Below, one piece after another: positions 6,229 through 13,507 of a stretch of DNA of 13,532 nucleotides. The stretch lies in NCBI GenBank assembly GCA_002293295.1, contig DBCY01000165.1, forward strand, positions 32,835-46,366, written 5' to 3'. This DNA is from Ruminococcus sp. UBA946. Its GTDB lineage: Bacteria > Bacillota > Clostridia > Oscillospirales > Ruminococcaceae. The notes beneath the pieces were generated by a model. That model ran no database searches. It saw only the letters and a list, made by a program, of their open reading frames with translations, and had not been told where the DNA came from. How positions within the stretch are numbered: the first letter of the stretch is position 1; each line of letters begins with the position of its first letter. Position numbers and translations under genes: made by a program.

Positions 6229-6426
6229 CTACTTGAATTTTAATCCCGATTGTTTTTCTATACTCTTTAAATCGTTTATATGCAAGTCTTTTACAGGATG
6301 CCTGACCGTCACTTTTCCTTTTATTATATTATGCTTAAACTGATGATGGTCGCCGCTGCAGGAAACTTCATACCATCCGTTTTCTTTCAGCATCTTTATT
6401 ACTTCCCTTGATGAATAAACTTTCAC
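6229..6426 (-). CDS. hicA: HicA-family mRNA interferase toxin
   Basis: HicA toxins are small dsRBD-fold ribonucleases that cut mRNA. The 65-residue product shows the family layout: an N-terminal SSREVIKMLKENGW helix, the catalytic-site GDHHQF (25-30) with the essential His, then KVTVRHPVKDL and a C-terminal IEKQSGL helix. The frame extends upstream to a TTG at 6474, but that stretch is the promoter itself. A GTG at 6426, five bases after a GAGGTG site, gives the usual length and the usual KVYSSREV start. It is followed by hicB, the standard toxin-first order, and transcribed from a near-consensus promoter. Confidence 0.9.
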   Translation of the reverse strand: MKVYSSREVIKMLKENGWYEVSCSGDHHQFKHNIIKGKVTVRHPVKDLHINDLKSIEKQSGLKFK

Positions 6427-6445
6427 GTCCTCACCTCTGGAATAT

Positions 6446-6474
6446 ATATTAACACGTAATTTGTTACGTGTCAA
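6446..6474 (-). promoter_or_regulatory. hicAB promoter
   Basis: The -35 box is a perfect TTGACA (6474-6469) and the -10 box is TAATAT (6451-6446), with a 17-bp spacer. The start would be near 6439, giving a leader of about 13 nt before the hicA GTG. Confidence 0.82.
6452..6471. promoter_or_regulatory. Palindromic operator in the hicAB promoter
   Basis: ACACGTAA (6452-6459) and TTACGTGT (6464-6471) are exact reverse complements around TTTG. The palindrome fills the spacer between the -10 and -35 boxes and overlaps the -35. A dimeric repressor bound here would block the promoter. The neighbouring HicB, with its ribbon-helix-helix tail, is the obvious candidate, inferred from position and family. 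Confidence 0.75.
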
Positions 6475-6492
6475 GCTTTTTAATATTTCCTA

Positions 6493-6521
6493 TTGCATTT
6501 TATAAAAAAACAGGTTATAAT
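6493..6521 (+). promoter_or_regulatory. Promoter of the plus-strand operon
   Basis: TTGCAT (6493-6498), a 17-bp spacer rich in A, and a perfect TATAAT (6516-6521) point rightward. Transcription should begin near 6528, giving a leader of about 190 nt that contains the complete dispersed repeat. It is divergent from the hicAB promoter, with only 18 bp between the two -35 boxes. A weaker GATAAT (6684-6689), with a poor -35 (TTACCT, 6661-6666), lies closer to the first gene. Confidence 0.7.
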
Positions 6522-6556
6522 AAATAAGGCAAGGCTTTCGGATAAGGAGTTCCTAA

Positions 6557-6657
6557 TACCAATTAACAATTAACAATTAACAATGACGGTATACCGCCTG
6601 CGGCTGTATGATTTTTATTATTCTATTGTAACTTTTGTGGTGTTACGAGGTACTGTT
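6557..6657 (+). repeat. Dispersed intergenic repeat, copy in the leader of the plus-strand operon
   Basis: The order is TACC, three perfect AATTAAC units (6561-6581), AATGACGGT, the palindrome ATACCGCC-TGC-GGCTGTAT (6591-6609, one mismatch), then an AT-rich tail with AACTTTTG and GTTACGAGGTACTGTT. The architecture is the same as at 2892-2783 on the other strand, but with three 7-mer units instead of four. It lies between the promoter at 6493-6521 and the first gene, in the sense direction. The right edge is uncertain, and similarity to the copy at the window start may continue to about 6673. Confidence 0.8.
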
Positions 6658-6719
6658 CTTTTACCTGAAGCCTGACGTTAACGGATAATTCTTAATAATA
6701 TAACAAGGAGGATTTTAAA

Positions 6720-6926
6720 ATGACGGCAAAAATTACTGAAAATATGATAATCGGCGATATACTTGATATGGATGAAAAAACCGCGCCTTATTTCCTTGAA
6801 ATGGGGATGCATTGTCTGGGCTGCCCCTCGTCAAGGGGAGAAACACTTGCCGAAGCCTGCGCCGTTCACGGGGTGGACTCTGCCGGGCTTGTGGACAAGC
6901 TGAACGCCCATTTCGCTTCCGCTTAA
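6720..6926 (+). CDS. DUF1858-type small CxxC protein
   Basis: This is a 68-residue protein of the DUF1858 / hybrid-cluster-protein-associated redox-disulfide type. The family signature is visible: an N-terminal ITENMIIGDIL helix, a PYFLEMGMHCLGCPSS segment with Cys32 and Cys35 as a CxxC, and a third Cys (47) in the following helix. The role of this family is not established. The paired cysteines suggest redox or metal binding. A perfect AAGGAGG site lies 9 nt before the ATG. It is the first gene after the promoter at 6493 and is separated from the next gene by a GC-rich stem-loop, which could lower downstream expression. Confidence 0.85.
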   Translation: MTAKITENMIIGDILDMDEKTAPYFLEMGMHCLGCPSSRGETLAEACAVHGVDSAGLVDKLNAHFASA

Positions 6927-6958
6927 AATGTTTCCTTCTATGAAATTACGGATTTTAC

Positions 6959-6978
6959 CGGGCGGGAAAACCCGCCCG
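6959..6978 (+). terminator. GC-rich stem-loop between the DUF1858 gene and trmK
   Basis: CGGGCGGG (6959-6966), loop AAAA, CCCGCCCG (6971-6978) forms a perfect 8-bp stem. It is terminator-shaped but followed by TAACTATTACC rather than a T-run, so it may be a weak or partial terminator, a pause or an mRNA-stability element. It ends 12 nt before the trmK ribosome binding site. Confidence 0.4.
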
Positions 6979-7008
6979 TAACTATTACCGGGAAGGATGT
7001 TTATAACT

Positions 7009-8463
7009 ATGCTTGATAAACGGCTTGCCGTCTGCGCGGATTTTGTCAGGGGCGGCAGGGTATGCGACGTAGGAACCGACCATGCGTACCTTACAGCCGA
7101 GCTTCTGAAATCGGGAAAATGCTTGTACGCAATAGCCGCCGATATAAACATCAGACCGCTGAAGGCGGCGGAAAAAACTCTGAAAAAATACGGGGTAGAG
7201 GAAAAAGCCGAAATTGTCCTGTCCGACGGGATGTTAAACATAGACTTGAACGGCGTTACGGATATTGTGATTGCCGGAATGGGCGGTGAGCTTATAAAAT
7301 CCGTACTGAACGCCCGCAAAACCGAACTGGAGGGCATTAACCTGATTCTTCAGCCTATGTCAAAGCATTCGTTTCTGCGGAGATGGCTGTGCGAAAACGG
7401 CTTTAAAATCATAAAGGAAAAAGCTGTTATTGATAACCGCCATTATTATACCGTAATTAACGCCTGTTATACCGGTACTAAATACAGTTATGACGATATT
7501 TATGAACATACCGGGGAGCTTGATTTTAATGATAAGGAAGATTTAAAGTATATAAAGAACCGTGCGGAACGCTTATTGTCAATAAGCGGCGGTTTAAGAA
7601 GCGGCGGTTCCGGGGATGCCGCTTTATTTTTATCCCTGGGATACAGAATACTTAGGAAGGCAGGATTCGAACCTATGCTGACTGTCAATGATATTTATAC
7701 GCATATGAACCGCATCGCGCCGATGGCAATTTGCCAGGAGGGCGATAATTCAGGTATTCTCACCGGGAGCTTAAATGCAAAAGCAGGGAAAATTCTATTA
7801 TGCCTTGACATAACAAATGATACTGTCGCCGAAGCCATAGAAAAAAATGCCGGAGTTATTATTTCACACCATCCTGTAATTTATAATCCGCTTTATTCTC
7901 TTAATGACAATGACCCCGCCTGTTATGCCTATAAAAACGGCATTGCCTGCCTATGCTTCCATTCGCCGCTTGACATTGCCGCAGGAGGAATCAACGATAT
8001 AATTTACAGCCTTCTTAAAAAGCCGCTTATGCTTTCGGATAAAAAAAGCGTACTTGAGCCTGTTCATCCCGACGGGAGCGGATACGGCATAATATGCGAA
8101 AGCGGAGCCGGACTTGACGCAAAGGAAACAGCCGGTATTTTAAAGGAAATTTTCGGATGCACAGTGGTGCGTTATTTTGATAACGGGAAGCCCATAAAAA
8201 AACTCGCCTTCTGCTCGGGCGGGGGCGCCGTGAATACGCAGAGGGTTATTGATTTTGGCTTAGACGCCTTTATCACCGGGGATGTCAAGCATGACCGGTG
8301 GATTACCGCTAAAAATTACGGACTTGCTTTGTTTGACAGCGGGCATTACCATACCGAGGTTATTGCGCTGGAATACATCAGACGCAGTTTTCTTGAGGCT
8401 TTCCCCGGACTGGACATATCAATTGCCCGCTGCGAACGCGACCCTGTGGAATATATAATATGA
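7009..8463 (+). CDS. trmK: TrmK-Nif3 fusion: tRNA (adenine-22-N1)-methyltransferase with DUF34/Nif3 domain
   Basis: One 484-residue frame joins two proteins that are separate neighbours (yqfN, yqfO) in Bacillus subtilis. Residues 1-222 are TrmK, which methylates N1 of A22 in tRNA: DVGTDHAYL (20-28, SAM site), IAGMGG (88-93), and LQPMSKHSFLRRWL. From about residue 223 (MLTVNDIYTHMN) to the end is a Nif3/DUF34 domain with its dinuclear metal ligands kept: His287-His288, Asp322 in HSPLD, His446 and Glu450 in GHYHTE. The function of Nif3 proteins is not settled. The frame opens at 6997, but that ATG touches the GGAAGG site. ATG 7009 fits the family start. An internal ATG at 7675 with an AGGA 9 nt upstream could also give Nif3 alone. 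The stop overlaps the next start. Confidence 0.92.
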   Translation: MLDKRLAVCADFVRGGRVCDVGTDHAYLTAELLKSGKCLYAIAADINIRPLKAAEKTLKKYGVEEKAEIVLSDGMLNIDLNGVTDIVIAGMGGELIKSVLNARKTELEGINLILQPMSKHSFLRRWLCENGFKIIKEKAVIDNRHYYTVINACYTGTKYSYDDIYEHTGELDFNDKEDLKYIKNRAERLLSISGGLRSGGSGDAALFLSLGYRILRKAGFEPMLTVNDIYTHMNRIAPMAICQEGDNSGILTGSLNAKAGKILLCLDITNDTVAEAIEKNAGVIISHHPVIYNPLYSLNDNDPACYAYKNGIACLCFHSPLDIAAGGINDIIYSLLKKPLMLSDKKSVLEPVHPDGSGYGIICESGAGLDAKETAGILKEIFGCTVVRYFDNGKPIKKLAFCSGGGAVNTQRVIDFGLDAFITGDVKHDRWITAKNYGLALFDSGHYHTEVIALEYIRRSFLEAFPGLDISIARCERDPVEYII

Positions 8464-9284
8464 ATCCCGTCCTTTCCTGCCCGGTATGTTCAAACGCTTT
8501 GAACAGACAAAGCAAAAGCTTTATATGCGTTAAAAACCATACTTATGATACAGCCAAAAGCGGGTATGTAAATTTGCTTCTGCCGCATCAGATGAAATCA
8601 AAAATCCCCGGCGACAATAAGCTTATGGTTAATTCAAGACGGAATTTTCTTGACAGGGGATACTATTCGCCGCTTAAAGACAAATTATGCGGTATAATAT
8701 TAAAGCACGCCCGTAACGGGGGCTGTATTCTTGACGCCGGGTGCGGGGACGGCTATTACACCGCCGGCATAAAGCAAAGTCTTGATGAAAACAATATTAA
8801 TGCCGGTGTTATCGGTATTGATATATCAAAGCATGCCGCTGACGCTGCATCGAAACGCTGTAAGGACATCACATTTGCGGCGGCAAGCGTTTTCCGCATT
8901 CCGGTGCCGGCATTTTCATGCGGCATTGTCATATCAGTCTTTGCTCCCTGCTGCGGCGAGGAATTCAAACGCGTCCTTGAACCGGACGGTATTATGGTAA
9001 TGGCGATTCCGTCGGCGGAGCATTTGATTGAACTGAAATCGGCTGTATATGACAAGCCTTACCTTAATGAAGTCGGGGATTATAAGCTTGATGGCTTCAA
9101 TTTTATTGAATGTGAAAAATTAAAGTACGGAATAAACATTGAAAACAATACTGATATACAGAATCTTTTTACCATGACGCCGTATTATTACAAAACCAGT
9201 GAAAAAGACCAGAAGAAGCTTTCAGGTATTAATACCCTTGATACCACGGCTTCATTTGAAATTCTGATTTATAGAAAAGCCTGA
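8460..9284 (+). CDS. rlmA: 23S rRNA (guanine-N1)-methyltransferase, RlmA family
   Basis: This 274-residue SAM-dependent methyltransferase resembles RlmA(I)/RlmA(II), which methylate N1 of G745 or G748 in 23S rRNA hairpin 35. The N-terminal zinc site is intact (Cys7, Cys10, Cys23, His27), followed by the family block KSGYVNLLLP (33-42). The SAM-binding motif ILDAGCGDGYY spans 90-100, and a VISVFAPC stretch follows at about 160. Gram-positive members are usually of the G748-modifying RlmA(II)/TlrB type, which is associated with tylosin-class macrolides. The sequence alone does not settle which guanine is modified. Its ATG overlaps the preceding stop (ATGA at 8460-8463), implying translational coupling. 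Confidence 0.88.
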   Translation: MNPVLSCPVCSNALNRQSKSFICVKNHTYDTAKSGYVNLLLPHQMKSKIPGDNKLMVNSRRNFLDRGYYSPLKDKLCGIILKHARNGGCILDAGCGDGYYTAGIKQSLDENNINAGVIGIDISKHAADAASKRCKDITFAAASVFRIPVPAFSCGIVISVFAPCCGEEFKRVLEPDGIMVMAIPSAEHLIELKSAVYDKPYLNEVGDYKLDGFNFIECEKLKYGINIENNTDIQNLFTMTPYYYKTSEKDQKKLSGINTLDTTASFEILIYRKA

Positions 9285-9301
9285 ATAACGAGGTGAACAT
9301 C

Positions 9302-10660
9302 ATGCTGTCGGATAACATCGAAGCAATGCTGATTAAATACGATATGCCTCCCCGTAATGTTCCCGTTTATGCCGGGTTCTCCGGAGGAGCGGACAGCACC
9401 GCTCTCTTGCTCGCCCTTAATGAATTGTCGGAAAAAATGAATTTTACCGTCAGAGCCATTCATATTAACCATATGCTTCGCGGTGAGGAAAGCAGCAGGG
9501 ACGAGGAATTCTGCCGCAGGCTGTGTGAAAAATATAAAATTGTATTATATACCGAGAGTGTTAATGTTAAGGAATACTCCAAAATGTATAAGTGTTCCAT
9601 AGAACAGTCGGCGCGTATTTTACGTTATGAAGCTTTTAACAGGATTGCCTCCGGAGGGATAATCTGTACCGCTCATACCGCAGACGATAATGCCGAAACG
9701 GTGATTTTCAATTTAAGCAGGGGTACGGGGCTGAAAGGATTATCGGGAATCCCTGTAATAAGGGGTAATATTATACGTCCGCTTCTGACGTCGTCGCGTA
9801 AGGAAGCCGAAAGCTATCTTGCGTTAAAGGGTCAGGATTTTGTAACCGACAGTTCCAATCTGACAGACGATTACACCAGGAATAAAATCCGTCATAATGT
9901 GATTCCGGTTTTAAACGGGATTAACAGCGGAATGCTTCGGTGCATAGGCAATATGACCGATATGCTCCGCGAGGAAAACAATTTGCTTGAGGAATTGGCC
10001 GGACTTCATTCCGGAGATGATTTACGCGGTTTGCACACAGCTTTGAGGCGGCGTGTTATAAGTCTTGTGTTAAGGGAGCATAATATTGAGGTATCATATG
10101 AACTGGTCAGAAGAACAGAGGAAATGATTAACTCGGATGTCAATGAAAAAATAAATGTAAAATCCGGTTGTTATGCCGTAATTAATGACGGTAAGCTCGA
10201 AATAATATATGATAAAAAACCTGCTGTAAACTTACCAGAACCTCAAATAGTAAAAATTGGTGATAATATCTTTTTTGGTGATAAAACAGTGACGGTTTTC
10301 GTAAATAACAGCGAAATTAACAGTGTAAAGTCCAATGTTCATGAAATATTAACAAACAATATGATGGACTGTGATACAATACAAGGTGATATTGTTTTAA
10401 GGACCCGCCGTAACGGCGACTCTTATATTAGGTACGGAAGGGATTTCACAAGCAGTCTGAAAAAGCTTTTTAATGACAGAAAGCTTCCGCCGGACGAACG
10501 CGGAAGGATTGCCGTTTTAACCGATGACAACGGAATAATCTGGGTAGAGGGTTTCGGTGTTGCTGACCGGTGTAAAATAACCGGTAAAACAAAAAAAATT
10601 TTAGAGGTAAGAGCAGTATCGGATAATAAGGGCGAATCCGGTAATCAGCAATATTTATAA
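9302..10660 (+). CDS. tilS: tRNA(Ile)-lysidine synthase
   Basis: TilS joins lysine to C34 of the CAU-anticodon tRNA-Ile using ATP, so that it reads AUA codons; the enzyme is normally essential. The PP-loop SGGADS (27-32), the HINHMLRG block (54-61) and CTAHTADDNAETV are present. The C-terminal TilS domain reads RTRRNGDSYIRYG, then KKLFNDRKLPPDERGRIAVL and WVEGFGVADR. Total length is 452 residues. The frame opens with a GTG at 9293 that overlaps the GAGGTG site, so the ATG at 9302, six bases past that site, is chosen. It follows rlmA by 17 nt and leads into hpt and ftsH, the classic Firmicutes order. Confidence 0.96.
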   Translation: MLSDNIEAMLIKYDMPPRNVPVYAGFSGGADSTALLLALNELSEKMNFTVRAIHINHMLRGEESSRDEEFCRRLCEKYKIVLYTESVNVKEYSKMYKCSIEQSARILRYEAFNRIASGGIICTAHTADDNAETVIFNLSRGTGLKGLSGIPVIRGNIIRPLLTSSRKEAESYLALKGQDFVTDSSNLTDDYTRNKIRHNVIPVLNGINSGMLRCIGNMTDMLREENNLLEELAGLHSGDDLRGLHTALRRRVISLVLREHNIEVSYELVRRTEEMINSDVNEKINVKSGCYAVINDGKLEIIYDKKPAVNLPEPQIVKIGDNIFFGDKTVTVFVNNSEINSVKSNVHEILTNNMMDCDTIQGDIVLRTRRNGDSYIRYGRDFTSSLKKLFNDRKLPPDERGRIAVLTDDNGIIWVEGFGVADRCKITGKTKKILEVRAVSDNKGESGNQQYL

Positions 10661-10729
10661 ACCCGAAACATACTTATAAACAAGGGGTTTGCCTGATATT
10701 CAGCAGAACAGGAAAGGACAGCCATAAAT

Positions 10730-11272
10730 ATGGAAGCGTCATTGTTGTCATCACCCGCAGGAATAAAAAAAATTCTGTTCAGTGAGGAACAAATTAAATT
10801 AAAGGTTAAACAAACGGGTAAACTAATAAGCAGTGAATATGAAGGGAAGCCTTTGCTGATACTCGGTATTCTTAAGGGTTCGTTTATTTTTATGGCGGAT
10901 TTGTGCCGCGAAATTACAATTCCGTGCGAAACGGCGTTTATTACGGCGGAAAGCTATCACAGCGGAACCGAAAGCTCCGGCGCCGTCAGAATAACCCATG
11001 ATATAAAACAGAATTTGTCTGAATATCATGTTATTATTGCCGAAGATATAGTTGATTCGGGTCAGACGCTTTCAAAGCTTATAAGGATGCTTGATAAAAT
11101 GAAACCGCTTTCCCTTTCGGTATACGCTTTGCTTGACAAACCGTCAAGGAGGGCTGCCGTTATCAGCGCATATCATTCATTGTTTACTGTTCCGGATTCA
11201 TTCGTTGTCGGTTACGGTCTTGATTTTAACGAGCAGTACCGCAATTTACCCTATATTGCCGAAATTTATTAA
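10730..11272 (+). CDS. hpt: Hypoxanthine (guanine) phosphoribosyltransferase
   Basis: This 180-residue purine-salvage enzyme makes IMP or GMP from hypoxanthine or guanine and PRPP. The PRPP-binding loop VIIAEDIVDSGQTL (101-114) and the upstream ILKGSF (47-52) are typical. The C-terminal VPDSFVVGYGLDFNEQYRNLPY contains the base-recognition and closing segment, and the length is standard. AAAGGA precedes the ATG. It sits 69 nt after tilS and 14 nt before ftsH; in B. subtilis the same three genes are linked. Confidence 0.96.
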   Translation: MEASLLSSPAGIKKILFSEEQIKLKVKQTGKLISSEYEGKPLLILGILKGSFIFMADLCREITIPCETAFITAESYHSGTESSGAVRITHDIKQNLSEYHVIIAEDIVDSGQTLSKLIRMLDKMKPLSLSVYALLDKPSRRAAVISAYHSLFTVPDSFVVGYGLDFNEQYRNLPYIAEIY

Positions 11273-11286
11273 TAAGGAGAACGATA

Positions 11287-13260
11287 ATGGGCTCAAAGAA
11301 AAACAGAAATATTATCATATATTTAATTTTGCTTATACTGGTAATGGCGGCGATTGTCACACTTTTAAGGCAGACAATCCGAACCGAGCCGGAATATGAA
11401 TATTCTGAAATCATGAAATACTTCGACAATTATCAGGTCGAGGAAATGACCTTTGATTTAGGTTCGGGAGAGCTGGTTTTTGTCGCCGATGAAAACGGAG
11501 AAAAAAAGACAATCACCTATACGGTTCCTAATGTCAATGTTTTTCTTGATGAAATACAGCTTGATGAAAACAATTACCGCGAGGAATATAACCTGAGGCA
11601 TCCCGAAACCCCGCTTAAGCAGGATTATTATAAAATACAGGATACCTCATGGATTTATAACGTTTTGCCTTCCGTTATCGTTATAGGCCTTATGGTCGCG
11701 TTGTTCTTCTTTATGATGAGGCAGGCGGGCGGCGGCGGTAAAATGGCGAATTTCGGCAGGGCAAACATCAAGAATACCGCCAATAAAAAGAATACCTTTG
11801 ACGACGTCGCAGGCTGCGAGGAAGAAAAGGTCGAGCTTGCCGAAGTTGTCGATTTTCTTAAAAACCCCAAAAAATATAACGATATAGGCGCAAGAATCCC
11901 CAAGGGCGTGCTGCTCGTGGGACCTCCCGGTACCGGTAAAACCCTGCTTGCAAAGGCTGTTGCGGGGGAGGCGGGGGTTCCGTTCTTCTCAATTTCCGGC
12001 TCGGACTTCGTTGAAATGTTCGTCGGCGTCGGCGCATCGCGCGTAAGAGATTTATTTGAAACCGCAAAGAAAAACTCCCCGGCTATTGTTTTTATAGATG
12101 AAATCGACGCCGTAGGACGCCACAGGGGCGCCGGACTCGGCGGAGGCCATGACGAGCGTGAACAGACCCTTAACCAGCTCCTTGTCGAAATGGACGGCTT
12201 CGAAGGCAACGAGGGCGTTATAGTAATAGCCGCCACAAACAGGCGCGATATTCTCGACCCCGCTCTTTTAAGACCGGGACGCTTCGACCGTCAGGTTGTG
12301 GTTAATTATCCCGATATTAAGGGACGCGAGGAAATCCTTAAGGTTCATACCAAGAAAAAGTCAATAGGCCCCGATGTAAACCTCGCTACAATAGCAAAAA
12401 CCACCGCGGGCTTTACCGGCGCCGACCTTGAGAACCTTGTAAACGAAGCGGCTTTGCTTGCGGCGCGTAATAACCGCAAGGCTGTAACCGAAGCCGATAT
12501 TGAGGAAGCCTCCATAAAGGTTGTCGCCGGACCCGAAAAGAAATCACGCGTCGTTACCGAAAAGGACAGAAGGATGACCGCGTATCACGAGGGCGGCCAC
12601 GCCATTGCAATGCATTACCTTGAAACGCAGGATAAGGTTCATTACGTTACGATTATTCCGCGCGGAATGGCAGGCGGATTTACTATGAACCGCCCCGAAA
12701 ACGACAAGTCATATGTGAGCAAGCGTTATATGGAAGAGGAAATGATTGTCTACCTCGGCGGACGCGTTGCCGAACAGCTTATATTCAACGATATTACCAC
12801 CGGGGCGTCAAGCGACCTGAACGGCGTTTCAAAAATCGCTAGGGCTATGGTTACAAAATACGGCTTTTCCGATAAATTAGGCACTATCGTCTACGGAGAC
12901 GACAACAATGAGGTTTTTTTAGGACGTGATTACGGCCATGCTAAAAATTACAGTGAAAATATCGCTGCCCAGATTGACGAGGAAGTCAAGAACATGGTTG
13001 ACACCGCTTATAAAGCCTGCACCGATTTGCTTAATAAGCATATGGATGAGCTTCATATGCTTGCGAAATACCTGCTTAAATTCGAAAAGATTGACGGTGA
13101 GGATTTTGCAAGGCTTATGAAGGGTGAAATACCCGAAAGCGATTATTCCGACGATGTGTTCGCTGAGGTTACCCAGGATGTCGTCGATGAAGCCGATGTC
13201 GCGACTGAGTCAAATATAATCCCGGCTGCTGTAGAACCGCCATCTCCCGATAATAAATAA
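11287..13260 (+). CDS. ftsH: ATP-dependent zinc metalloprotease FtsH
   Basis: This membrane-anchored hexameric AAA+ protease (657 residues) degrades misfolded membrane proteins and selected regulators. In order: TM1 (about 9-28), an extracytoplasmic segment of about 95 residues, TM2 (about 125-144), Walker A GPPGTGKT (212-219), Walker B IVFIDEID (267-274), the second region of homology (ATNRRDILDPALLRPGRFDR), and the zinc site HEGGH (434-438) with the third ligand probably Asp510. Middle Ala is replaced by Gly in HExGH, which keeps the metal ligands. The C-terminal tail is acidic and Pro-containing. An AAGGAG site precedes the ATG. It is the last gene of the plus-strand run and is followed by a strong terminator. 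Confidence 0.98.
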   Translation: MGSKKNRNIIIYLILLILVMAAIVTLLRQTIRTEPEYEYSEIMKYFDNYQVEEMTFDLGSGELVFVADENGEKKTITYTVPNVNVFLDEIQLDENNYREEYNLRHPETPLKQDYYKIQDTSWIYNVLPSVIVIGLMVALFFFMMRQAGGGGKMANFGRANIKNTANKKNTFDDVAGCEEEKVELAEVVDFLKNPKKYNDIGARIPKGVLLVGPPGTGKTLLAKAVAGEAGVPFFSISGSDFVEMFVGVGASRVRDLFETAKKNSPAIVFIDEIDAVGRHRGAGLGGGHDEREQTLNQLLVEMDGFEGNEGVIVIAATNRRDILDPALLRPGRFDRQVVVNYPDIKGREEILKVHTKKKSIGPDVNLATIAKTTAGFTGADLENLVNEAALLAARNNRKAVTEADIEEASIKVVAGPEKKSRVVTEKDRRMTAYHEGGHAIAMHYLETQDKVHYVTIIPRGMAGGFTMNRPENDKSYVSKRYMEEEMIVYLGGRVAEQLIFNDITTGASSDLNGVSKIARAMVTKYGFSDKLGTIVYGDDNNEVFLGRDYGHAKNYSENIAAQIDEEVKNMVDTAYKACTDLLNKHMDELHMLAKYLLKFEKIDGEDFARLMKGEIPESDYSDDVFAEVTQDVVDEADVATESNIIPAAVEPPSPDNK

Positions 13261-13285
13261 TTATATTTATATAAGTAACGTTAAT

Positions 13286-13329
13286 AAAAAGTCAGGAATA
13301 AGGCTTTTACCCCTTGTTCCTGACTTTTT
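13286..13329. terminator. Bidirectional intrinsic terminator between ftsH and the RHH gene
   Basis: AAAAAGTCAGGAA (13286-13298) is the exact reverse complement of TTCCTGACTTTTT (13317-13329), and AAGG/CCTT extends the stem inward. A/T tracts flank both sides, so it can end ftsH transcripts and those of the convergent gene. Its right arm overlaps the stop codon of that gene (13328-13330). Confidence 0.88.
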
Positions 13330-13507
13330 ATCTTTCTTCAGTTTCTTTAAGATTTTTTAATGCCACCCGCACAGCTTCAACAACAAATGCAGTAAAATTA
13401 CATTCCTTGCCTTTGATTGCTTTTTCAACATCTTCCACTATGTTATTTGGAAAACGAATACTTTTATTAGTTGTTTGCGGAATAACCGGTATATGAAATT
13501 TTTCCAT
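13328..13507 (-). CDS. Small ribbon-helix-helix (CopG/Arc-like) protein
   Basis: This is a 59-residue protein. After a short N-terminus, NKSIRFPNNIVEDVEKAI forms the strand and first helix of a ribbon-helix-helix, and CNFTAFVVEAVRVALKNL is the second helix, typical of small DNA-binding antitoxin-like or repressor proteins. No toxin partner is visible to its left, which is a terminator and ftsH; any partner would be upstream, outside the window. The frame opens with GTG 13516, but this is part of the GAGGTG site, so the ATG at 13507 is used. Its target is unknown. Confidence 0.75.
   Translation of the reverse strand: MEKFHIPVIPQTTNKSIRFPNNIVEDVEKAIKGKECNFTAFVVEAVRVALKNLKETEER

Noticed and set aside
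6427..6474. TTG-started 16-residue extension of hicA
   Set aside because: These codons are the -35, operator and -10 of the hicAB promoter, so they cannot be part of the message.
6561..6584. Tandem AATTAAC units as a CRISPR-like array
   Set aside because: The units are only 7 nt, directly adjacent and without spacers, and there are no cas genes nearby.
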